Assembly: GCA_009801015.1 (NCBI GenBank)
Contig: VHZZ01001600.1
Coordinates: 37,197 to 75,326 of the forward strand
Direction: 5' to 3'
Source: Silene noctiflora
Taxonomy: Eukaryota > Streptophyta > Magnoliopsida > Caryophyllales > Caryophyllaceae
Length of the DNA stretch: 38,130 nt
In this document: piece after piece, positions 24,844 to 35,500 of the stretch
Numbering within the stretch: the first letter of the stretch is position 1
How the letters are laid out: every line of letters begins with the position of its first letter
Program-made: the position numbers and the translations under genes
Notes under the pieces: model-generated
Database searches by the model: none
Told to the model about the DNA's origin: nothing
The model's input: the letters and a program-made list of their open reading frames with translations, nothing else

Positions 24844-25458
24844 TCAGTCAATTTTCTTTCCCAAACCAGTGTCAGGAAGAGCTTTAAGAGAGGCACCGGA
24901 GTATTGGAACACGCCATGGTCAGACGCGCGAAAGCAAGGAATGAAGCAACGGAACAAGAAAGCCCCAACTTCAACGACACAACCGAACGGATTCCTTGAA
25001 AGTTGCTGCCTTCCCCTGACTAAAGCATTAACAGGTACACTCTCTTCTAAATTCGGAGCCATATCCTGCTGCATTAACACTGGTATCCCTGCATTTGGCA
25101 TTTCCTGATCAGATTCAATACCAACACAATGCTCCTCACTAGAACCCGGATCAACCGAATCACAATGACCCGAATAACTCTCATGGGTCGATTCAACCCA
25201 TGAGGCCCATGATGGTAATGGTGGTGCTGACGGCTCAGATGGTTCACAAAAGTGACATTGACAAAGCAGTGGCGGTGAAGGGGGCAGTTGAGATGGTCTC
25301 GGTGGCGGCGGGCGTGGCGGGGGTGGAGGAGGATTATAAGTAGGATGTGTGAAATTGTAATTATACTGATCATGAGCTAATTTATAGTATTGATGATGAA
25401 TTTTATTTCTTTTCTTTTTTTTAGACCAAATTTTCTTCATTGCCTTGATCAATTTCAT
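24844..25458 (-). CDS. Hypothetical proline-rich protein, single exon, 204 aa
   Basis: An uninterrupted frame of 205 codons lies tail-to-tail with MTR4, the stop codons about 390 bp apart. The protein has a basic start (MKLIKAMKKIWSKKKKR), a His/Tyr/Asn-rich stretch, a poly-Pro/Arg block near residues 44-65, a Cys/His-containing CQCHFCEPSEPSAPPLP segment, an acidic Ser/Glu middle, then a Cys/Phe-rich patch (FGCVVEVGAFLFRCFIPCF, near residues 158-176) that could be membrane-associated or a short conserved motif. I do not recognise the family and assign no function. The mix of basic head, proline linker and conserved-looking tail is protein-like rather than random, and the codon spread looks coding. 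It could also be one exon of a longer gene or a decayed copy. The start is the first ATG, with in-frame stops upstream not ruled out by eye. Confidence 0.55.
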   Translation of the reverse strand: MKLIKAMKKIWSKKKKRNKIHHQYYKLAHDQYNYNFTHPTYNPPPPPPRPPPPRPSQLPPSPPLLCQCHFCEPSEPSAPPLPSWASWVESTHESYSGHCDSVDPGSSEEHCVGIESDQEMPNAGIPVLMQQDMAPNLEESVPVNALVRGRQQLSRNPFGCVVEVGAFLFRCFIPCFRASDHGVFQYSGASLKALPDTGLGKKID

Positions 25459-25649
25459 TCTAGCTGAATTTTTAAAAAAATAGTGGAATTTGCAAATGTG
25501 TGTTTAAAGATTTGAGGAGTAGAAAACCTTCAACTTTTCGTCTTGTGACCGTTGGGCTTGTTGAGTGAGTGATTTCAAGGCCCCACAAACGCGCCCATTT
25601 TGCAAGTTCAAAACGTTGTCGTTTGGAGCTCTTCAAAAGTTTGCAAAAT

Positions 25650-25774
25650 CTTATTTCACACGGACTATTCGGTATGAAGACTTCAGACAGGCTATATGTG
25701 ACAATTTTATGGTAAAAATGGTCACATTTTTATCTGAAGGTTTTAGACGGAATAGGCAGTCTGAAGTGAGACTT
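25650..25774. mobile_element. Foldback MITE, about 125 bp
   Basis: The left arm cttatttcacacggactatt and the inverted right arm agtctcacttcagactgcct pair imperfectly over about 40 bp, followed by acttcaga/ccttcaga and tgtgaca/tgtgacc inner matches. The short length, long arms and lack of coding capacity fit a MITE. The family is unnamed here. Confidence 0.55.
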
Positions 25775-26128
25775 GCTGTAAAAAGTTATGCTAGTGTACC
25801 TGGACTTGACAAAATTGACTGGACTGAATGATCTGAATCATACCCGACTCAACATTCCAACTGAGGACTGGAGCATGACGCGTAATTTAAGCTGACATGA
25901 CTCAAATATTTATCGTTGCAAAATGGCCATTATACATAAAGAACTTGATGATAATAGACCCGAAGATGACTTGAACAAAAAATATTCCGACTTGATACGA
26001 ATTATTGCTAACTCTAAAAATGACCCAGTTTTATCCATACGTTATAAATGATTATTAATTTTTGTGTCATTGTATCAACATGTTATCAAAATCATAGAAT
26101 CGTATCGGGATTTTTGATAACAACGAAC

Positions 26129-26191
26129 GTGACAACAAGAGGTTAGATTTTTTTTTTTTTTTTTTTTTTTGGTGACAATAAGAGGTTAGAT
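26129..26191. repeat. Poly(T) run flanked by 20-bp direct repeats
   Basis: A run of about 23 T sits between gtgacaacaagaggttagat (26129-26148) and gtgacaataagaggttagat (26172-26191), which differ at one base. This has the form of a target-site duplication around a bare poly(A) tail on the minus strand. Confidence 0.75.
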
Positions 26192-26586
26192 ATTAACTAC
26201 TGGAGGTTCAGAAATGCTGATGAACTTTGATCCTGCTAGGGATATGAATATATGATGGCTATTAATAGGGCTGGCATCTAGGATTGGTCCGGTCTGGTCC
26301 GCATCCAAACCATTATGGTTGGGTGGGCTGTGGTTTAGCTCGGTAATGTGGCGCCTCAACATCAAGCTTTTCGATATTGTTCATTAATAGTCAAGCTCAT
26401 AACACCAGTTACTACAAGTTAATCATGAGATCTATAATTCTATATATAATCAATGTAATATACTGTGAGTTTCAATACAAATGACTGCAAGCCCTATAAA
26501 AGCCAGGATACAACAACAAATATGAAGCTGTATATAAATCTACAAAAAAAAAAATAAAAAAAAAATATGTGCAGCATTGCAGCCTG

Positions 26587-29500
26587 TTATGCATCCAAGC
26601 CCTTCATCTTACAAATTGGACATTCGTTCTTTATCACGAGCCATGTCTTAATGCAATGTGTGTGGAACTCGTGATTACAATCTAATGTCCCGATTGATTC
26701 TCTGGCAGCATATACTTCCTGCCACAGTAATGTCTTAGGTTTGTTAAGTGACTCCAACAAAAATAACCAATACGAGTTGACCTTATTAAAACCTGAATTA
26801 GTCCTGAACACTATAGAACGGAATAGACCTAAACCAAAACCCACCCGACCCATGATGAGCTTATCCGAAATAACCCCTCTGCCAGGTCTACTAAGGTCAG
26901 AGGTTGGACAAATTTACCTAATTGAAGCCTGATCGTCATTTGGCAATGATAAACAAAAGTTGCTGAAGAGACGGAAACAAAATTCCCCCTCACATTTATT
27001 TAGTCTCTATCTGACTGCTCAATAGAAGTCGAAGATAAACAACAAATTTTACATTGTTCTCTATATATAGCTGAAGAAATCAAAATAAGTCGTCAAAGTT
27101 GAGACCATTTGACTACCACGGTCAAAAGGAGACTATAAATTTGCAATGAAGGTAGCGAAGAATACTGATACTTACCCTGCATATAGGACATGTTTCAGGA
27201 GAAGCAGAAGGCTCACTGGCACCACATTCGTAATTTCTCTGTCTCAAATGTGCCATAATGGTTTCCTCACTTAATCCCGTTCTGACCCGTCCAATCTCAT
27301 CTCCAAGAGCTAACAGCTCCTGAAATCATATCAACCATCTTTTTAATAAGAAGAGAACTCAAGTCCACCTAATTTATAATTCGATAATGAATAAGCCGTT
27401 ATTACCTCATATGACATTTGATCAACATCAGCAGCATCACGTCTCGGAATTAAGTGAGGGAACATTGCCAGTGGATGCGGGCTTGGATTGGCATTCAAGA
27501 GATCCATAAGATTTGCCTGTTACATATGTAGAAAAATAATCATCGACGTGATGACATTTCCAGGAAAAACAAATGGTAGTTCAATTCGTACAAGCCTTCC
27601 CAGCTTGTGATATGTTTCAGTCCATATGAAGTAACTCAGAATGGGAAAGACCGAGAACAAAAGAAAAAGGTGTTCAAATAAATCTCTAGCCAGCAATCTG
27701 ACCCTCGAACAAAATATAATCGAATGAACTGTAGTAACATAGTGGGACCTTCTAGTTGTAACTCGGGATCTGGGTTCAAATCCTTAAGCATCAAAACTGC
27801 CTTGTGACTCCATTCACACCGGAAAAAATAGTCTACTGCATAACTTTGAGTATGTATACATAACAAGAATGTTTGAGGTGCTCCAAGTTACAAGATCTAG
27901 TCTTTCAATTTAAGCCGATTTGTGAGCTGCTGACATCAATCGAGCACAAGCATCACAATCTAACCATCTAAATCCAAGTATGAAATTAACAGCACTGATC
28001 AGAGTAAACTATTAATCATGAACAAGCCACATTTTTGGCAGGAATAAAGCCTAAACCACGATGGATTGAACTCTGTCAAAGTCGGTCAATTAACTGATGA
28101 CAGAAATAGAAAAAGGAAACAGATAGTACAAAGAGGTAGGTAGGGACGTAGGGTGACAATGTTACTCGGTCACAGACTTACAAGTATGGTTGTCAGACAT
28201 GGGTACATGTCCATCTGTAAGACTCGACATGACTCAAATATTAGACACTTCCGCTCATTTAAATTGAAGATACGGACGCGGGGACATGTGTTATAAACAA
28301 AACTCTAGCTATCAAGTAGAAATATTGAGTTCTGAAAATGAAACAGAAAAATATATAGAAGGTCTAAAAGCATCAAATAACGTACTAGTGCTTATAGAGA
28401 GTCTCTTATTCCTAGTGTTGTGTGCCCGTGTCAAACATGAGGGTATGACCTCAGAAATGAAGAATCGACGTAACATAAGCCACGCATTGGAACGTTTTAG
28501 TGTATAATAATCAAGGTGGATCTAGATGGTGGATGTACCAACTGAAACGAGAGAAGGAAATTGAGTTTTAACACAATAACTCTTACGAGTAACATTTATC
28601 TGTGTATCTCGCGAGAGTCACAGTGGTGCTTACCCACACCCCCCAATATGTAGTCTGAGTTATCAGCCTCTTAAAAAGTGGTCACAACTACCCAGATCTC
28701 TGTTTAGTACACTGTTTAGTACAGGTTTTACTGTTATTATGTCTAACATGACTGACACATAAAAAAAATTTATCCTGCCTATGAAATCTAACATCCAACT
28801 TCCACTGCGATTACCATTCACCATAGAAAGACCATCAGAATCCCTTTCATCAAGAGAAATGTCATCAATTCTTCCAGATAGTAGACATGAAAGTATGAAA
28901 CTCTATTGTAAGTTTTCCAAATGTTATCGTAAGTTTTCTCGTAAGTCCAGACCAACTATATTATTAGACCAACTACATAAGAAAATTTGTAAGTGACCAA
29001 AAGAGGGGATCATGAATCCCCCAATCAAGAGATGATGCCCAAACATGTACGGCCTTATTAAGTCGGGAACAAATTTTCCACAGCAGCTGACTCACTACGG
29101 GTTGTGAGAAATTTTATAGCCATATGCAATGTGCTGAAAGTATCAGAAGGAACACGTAGAGATTATAAGATATGTCTAGTATTACCTGAGCTTCCCGGTG
29201 AAAGTTCATCATTTCATCGGAGTGACCAGGCTGCTGCACAAGGAAGAGAAAAATATGTTAGCAAAGAAGCTCTCCAACATAATAAAGGAGTACTTTTCCC
29301 CTTCTTTAAGCGGCAACAGAAACAAACAATCTTGGCATATAATCAAAATATGTCTTTTAACTTGGCAATTATAATCATGGAAACATCAGCAGCATATCTA
29401 CGGCTCCTTCTATCTCTTGATGGCCCAACCACTACTATGATCAATATACTGTAGGACTTCACAAAATGTAGAGAATTAAATTTTGGTAAAAAAAAAAAAA

Positions 29501-32500
29501 AAAAAACTGATTTATCCTCCCCCTTCCCCATTATGGGTTGGTCTTACAATATACTCCGTATTAACATACTAATGTCCGACAGTTTTTTAGGAGACATGCT
29601 TGTTCATCGGTTTTCAGTTGAGGGTTTTATGCCATATTTTCAAGATACTTGCACAGTTTGTATGACTTTCTAATTAACTCTTGAAAATCAAAAAGGGTAA
29701 TGTAACCTCAAAAAAGGGAAGTGGACATGCAAAAAGGGTAATGTATAAGTGTAAAACTCTGTTTTTGTTCATTTTCATAAATTCATTCACACTAAAAGCC
29801 AACATCAAACAGAGCAATCATCAATTCATCAACATTTTGCACATATGCAGGCTAGTGCCAAATTAGTGTCCTCCACATGAAACTCCAAATTAGAACATAC
29901 TGAGAAACAAACTAAAAAGAACGTTGTTTGTATTATGTACTTATTCTCTAACCAATATCTCCTTCACACACTCTTCAGAAAACCATAAAGAAAAAAATAT
30001 CAAAAGATCTCTACGTAAATTCTTCTCGCGTCGTAATCTACATGACGCTAAGGTGGACGGCCAACTTAATTACCAAATAATGATATGTTACTATACTTAG
30101 CAACTGTTCTTCACTAAACACCACTGTTTATTTTTTGGAACGGGGTACAAATAATCAATGCCACAACTTCACCTAGAAAAACGTTGAGGGGAGTCATTAA
30201 TTCAACCTCAATCGTCATTTTAATCATCTCCCACGATTTCATCAATTTATTTGACTTTTATAGCTCAAAAAGCTCTTAAGTTACGACATTAACACAAGTA
30301 CCGGAGCTAGGAAATGACTATTTCAAGCTATAAATATGAACTTCACTGGAAGCTTAGTTCTAAAAGGTGTGAAGTTCATTCAAGCAACAAGGTCCCATGG
30401 CAAGGAGGCGCGATGCTAATGCGCACGCCCTATGCACAAAAGACGCGTGTTAATTGCAAGGAAAACATACTTTTGCCTTTTATAGAGGGCTAACATCTAT
30501 AAGCAAATTCTCGAGATAATGAGCCAAATATAGGATTTGATCAAATAACTAAAAGATATAGAAAATATTGTATGATTTGCTAGTTGCGCCTCAAAAGGAA
30601 ACTAGTGCCTCACTTAGCATGAGCATACACTCATTTTTTTTTAAATTCAAATTCAAATTGATAGTATCACACATAGCAACCATTAGACCATTAGTCCATT
30701 AGAGCAAGAGTTAACACACATATTGAAAGGAATCCCTCCTATGGAGACGAAATTTGCATATTTATATAGGTGCATTTGATACTTCGAAAACTTCGACTAC
30801 TACGACATTTGAAACTTGAATTTCATGCATTAAGAGTTTTATGAATCTTATTCACATTACTATAACGCACAAAAGCGTTAAGGACTTAACACTACGAAAA
30901 AAGAAAGGGAAAGTGACGGAAAAGTTCTAACGACGTAAGCAAAATCCGTCACATGTTACGCAAGTTTTTTTGACGGGCAATCCGTCATAAATCGTCACAT
31001 AAAAAAGGCGCGTTGACCAGAGTCAATGGCGCCATATTTATGTGACGGGCCCGTAAGGAAAGACATATTGACTATTTTTGACAATTTCTGACGATACCCG
31101 TTAGATAAATTTGTTCCCTTCCTGGTCAAGGGGAAGTCAGGATTATCCGTCGAAAATGTTGAGTTTTAGAGTTGTTCAACAAAAGTCAACATTTCAAACG
31201 GATAACCTGTCAAATATGTTGACTTCTCATGACATATCTAACAGTCAATCCGTAAAAAAGTCAATATTTCTGACGGATTATCCGTCATAAATATTAACTC
31301 TTGTTGACTTCGTGTTTGACCCGGAAGATTTTGTCTAACGGGTACTCCGAGAGATATACAATTTTTTTCTGAAGAATTATCCATCAAAAATCCGCTGTGT
31401 GACCAAATCCGCTTTCTGACGGGAAAAGCGAATTTCTGAAGGATTTATCCGTCACTTTCCCCTTGTTTTTTTTTGCAGTGTAACATGGAGGATCTACATA
31501 GGCATTCGACAATGTAGAGTTCGAGCTATCTCTTATTTGAAAAAAGAATCCATTTTTGGTAAATATCTTTTGAAAATTGACACTGATACACTCGCTCGGA
31601 CTAGGACTAAAAAAGTACATGCACTATTTCATGCCACTCAAGAGCTATGTCCAAATTGCCTTGCCTAAGGGGGTAAGTACTTGCTAACTCTATTACCTTG
31701 CCTAAGGGGGTAAGTACTTGCTAACTCTATTTACCTTCCTCGCATCCACGCCAATCTCTCTCATATACAATGATGAGTTGCGTTGGGTTCTATTTTACGC
31801 TGTCAATCTTGTTCGTTACTTTACTAACAAACATAGTCGAAAAAAACAACTTTGGCCCGCTTAAGCCTAATTTATAACGAGCCGAGGCGAGCCAAGCACA
31901 AGCTCGACCTTGCCCAACTTATGCTCATAAAGAAAAACTCAACCAAGTTGAACTCGGTATCAAGAGTTGTGAGCTTAAACCCGAATTCAAGTTGAATCGA
32001 GCTTAACTTGAGCATTATATATAATGGCTAAACTTTTTTTTTTTCCTTCCTTGTGTTCAATAACCCGGGATTCGAAGGTTATATATAAAAATATTGGGCA
32101 AAGCAATGCGAACATTTGATATGGTGAAACAAAGATATAATCATAATAAATTTTACTTAATAAGAACAAGATATCTAAACGAAAAACTTCGAGCCGCTCG
32201 AGCCAACATTAACTCAGTCTTGACTCGTTAAGTTCTAGAGCCGAGCCCGAACTCCATTCGTGCACTCATGAGCCAAGTTTTGACCGGTTTTGACAGAGCC
32301 GAGCTCGTTCGTTCTTGAGTTTGTCTCATTACTCCTAAGCCTAAGGCTTAACAAGGCAATAGCCAAAACGCCTTGGTGCACCTTTAGAGCGCCTAAGACA
32401 CCTAGGTCTTTAACTATTCCATTATTTTTGCCACGTCTTTTACATTGATCCTTTTTTACATAAACAATGTATTATGGTACATTTTCTTTTAAATGCATAT

Positions 32501-35500
32501 TTATTATGAAAACAACTTACATCGTATGATCGTATCTACAAGGAGTGACCGTTCGCCTTACACTTTGCACCTTATCGCGGTAGGCCCTTGTCACTTTAGT
32601 ATATCTTGTGTTTTTTTAAAATTAAGTAAGCAAATATACATGGGTGCTTTCTATATTATCGATCGCTACATCTTGAATATAATTTCTTGAGGTACAATCC
32701 ATATCATATGCAAATATGGAAGCTCATCATCAACCATCACGACAACAATTGTGCACCATTGTATCATTGTAACATTGTAGCATTAATGTATAAGGAGAAT
32801 TCATTTGATTTCTACAAGGTCCGTTTAGGCTTTAACTATATTTGAGTTGAGCATGTTGCGTCCAGTTTTCCTTGTCTTTCTTTAAAAATTTATTACGAGA
32901 GGTGAAGACTTGCAACCTCGTACTTCCTCCCTCGGGAATCCTATCGGAAAATAAAGAAATAGGATAAAGATTTTCTTTCGAGGTAAACTCTCTTTTGCGT
33001 CGGCCCAAATCATTTTGGGATTCAGACTCTGACGTTGTTATCCTTCTTTGTTTTTGGACTATAATGAAGTAAAATAACTCACTAAATTGGTTGTATTTCA
33101 TGACTATGAAATAGGCATCATACGATACATTTTTACAACACAATGTGTATGATGTATCATTTAAAATAACCTCTTTGTGTTATCCAAATCATAACGCTTT
33201 GTACATCCAATCCTCTCGGCCAATGATTTAGGGAAGCCTTTGGTAATGATTTTGTTATTGTACACTCCAATGATTATCATTCGATTTGAAGTACTTCTGA
33301 CTCTTAATTGCTAATACATCCTCATCATGCTTTCATAACCGGCGAATTAATTATCGTTATTAAAAAGTCTTGCCATTGGTAGTTGGAAAGATAAATCTTG
33401 TCTCAATGAATATGGTGAATTGAATTGAAGATTTGAGCTAGATCTTAGTGTTTAATCATCCAAGGTAAGCGTAGAATTGCAAATCACAAATTCTTTGGAG
33501 ACATTTTATATCGGGAACTTTCTTAACCTGAGTACCCTTACTTCAAATTATATTGTTTTTGAGAAAGACCATTTGATATCGGAAACTCTCCTGAGAGGTC
33601 GAGACATTTAATATCGGAAGCTCTCTTATCCTGAGTATCATTAGCTTGAAATTATATTCCAATTGAGAGGCCGAGACATTTAATATAGTGCTTAGCACTA
33701 CCTATATTCCAATTGAGCTTCTCTTGAGTCTTGACAAATTGCTTGTCTTCTCTTAAATGAAATTTTTACTTGAATGAAAGAGAGATACAATATTGTCCAC
33801 CTTCCTCCGAGGATGAACAAGGGATTGTTATTGTGGACGATTTTCATAGGACGTGTACCCTAAATACTAGAGAATGTAGAATAATTCCTAAAAGGATAAA
33901 AAAAATCATTGTTCATTTTGTGAGCATGATTGTGCACCCACTCTTAGATTTCATGTTACGCAAAGTTAGTCCGACGAACCATCATCTGACTAGACAACCT
34001 TTGGAGTTGATAAAAGTGAATTTTTTTTAGAACAAAGTCCTTTTAACTAAATAGTCCTACTTGCAAACTTGATTTTGTTTATCAAGGTTTATGTTACTTC
34101 GACCCTTCACTTTTCAGGCCGTACCCACGTCCACACAACACAACATGGATATGGAATTATGGATGGGTATGGATTTCATACTTCACACTTGTTAGTTCGA
34201 CACTTCTCCTAAGAGAGTTGAACTAGCGAGATTCGCACCCCAAAAGTGGAGGAAGAGAGGTTTATAAGGCATTTAGTACTCGGAAAAAAATTGGAATATT
34301 TCAAATTTAGAACTGTATTTTTCCTTTGAAGACGTGTCCCCGCACTTTTAGGGTCCCGCTTGTCGCGAGATTTTAGTCATGCCGAATCTGACGCTTGGAT
34401 ATGTACCCGTGTTAGAGTAACATAGGTCAAGATTGGTGAACGACACTTAGACGGGGAGCAGGACGAACACTCGAGGGTGAAGCACGGTGTAGCACATTTG
34501 GCCTCATCTCCAATGATGCGACAACCCGTCATCATTGTTTTTCATTTTATTACTTGCTTTTGCACATTTTGTGTACAAGTAATGGCAACTCCGCAAGGCT
34601 TGAGGTAGTGCTTCCTTTAATGAGCATAACATTCCTTCTTAGCTTCTCGGTATTATAGGCTTGACCTTCTAATGGTATTACCATTTTATTGCCTTCATTT
34701 CACATACTATTTGTGTGAGGGGAACTTGTCCTAACATCTAGCTTGTGCTTTAGAGAAACACTATACATATTGCAAGGAATATACCTCCCCGCCAAAAAAA
34801 AGCTAAACACTATACAATGCTAATTATACATCATTAAAGGAATAAAATTATATGCATGAACAGGAAAAATGAGCTGGCAAGACGATACCTAAACAGAAAT
34901 CACAGATCAAACGCTTACCATACTGGTATGTCATAAAAGATATTCCTATTTGAGTAAGTCAATTTTCAGTGAAGGAAATGCAATAAAAAAAAAGGTCAAC
35001 AAGAGCAGCATGGGTCGGGGAAGGGTAGTAGAGAGTATCATGAAATATTTATGTATTAAAACAGTCTAGTGACCATGTAATATATATAGCTTTGAATAAT
35101 ATGAAAAGGGACAAGAAGCATATCTAGAAAAGAGTATACTCTGGATCACGAACCTCAGATGTTTGGTGGCTGCTGTTTATTTCAGCTGCCATCATCTCCA
35201 GTATATGTGGTGGAGGCACTGCAAGTCTCCCATGTTGGCGACCGCGCTGAGAGTTTGATGGACCTGGAGCACGGTGTCTAGGGCCTACATTGCTTGGCCC
35301 AGCTTGCGCTTGCTGCAATGTATCGGTAATGTACCCGAATAGTGTGGGAACAGGGGGACCTCCTGATCCCTGGGCATTTCGGGGAGACAAGCGTGGTCTC
35401 TCGGATGCTCGGGTTGACTGAGCCCCGAGATTAGCGGGTCTTGGTTCGCCCCCAAGACGTTCAAAAAGAGAACCAAGACTTCCAGCAGCTGGCGCTTGTC

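Larger units (their letters stand above)
25459..26586. other. Spacer between the proline-rich gene and the RING gene
   Basis: Contains the upstream region of the proline-rich gene (25459-25640), a foldback MITE (25650-25774), a poly(T) insertion with flanking repeats (26129-26191), a tagggctggcatc hAT-like end near 26268 followed by ggtccggtctggtcc phrases, and A-rich sequence from 26545 next to the RING gene 3' end. No other coding region was seen. Confidence 0.5.
29234..35153 (-). other. 5.9-kb repeat-filled intron 2 of the RING-H2 gene
   Basis: Bounded by donor gttcgt after the 271-codon exon and acceptor gcag before the 48-nt exon. It contains a CACTA element, a 37-bp tandem duplication, hAT-like copy B, an inverted SINE-like core, four imperfect repeat units, and the second 'acatgtaccc' copy, each listed separately. 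The stretches 29240-30880, 32340-32890, 33720-34320 and 34480-35150 show AT-rich non-coding DNA with no feature I can name. Confidence 0.6.

Noticed and set aside
33498-33700. Regularly repeated units suggesting a CRISPR-like array
   Set aside because: Spacing is irregular, units are imperfect and merge into each other, and the context is a plant intron.
33770-34030. Open frame of 86 codons in the RING gene intron
   Set aside because: No recognisable family; likely chance or a repeat remnant, with no supporting ends or neighbours.
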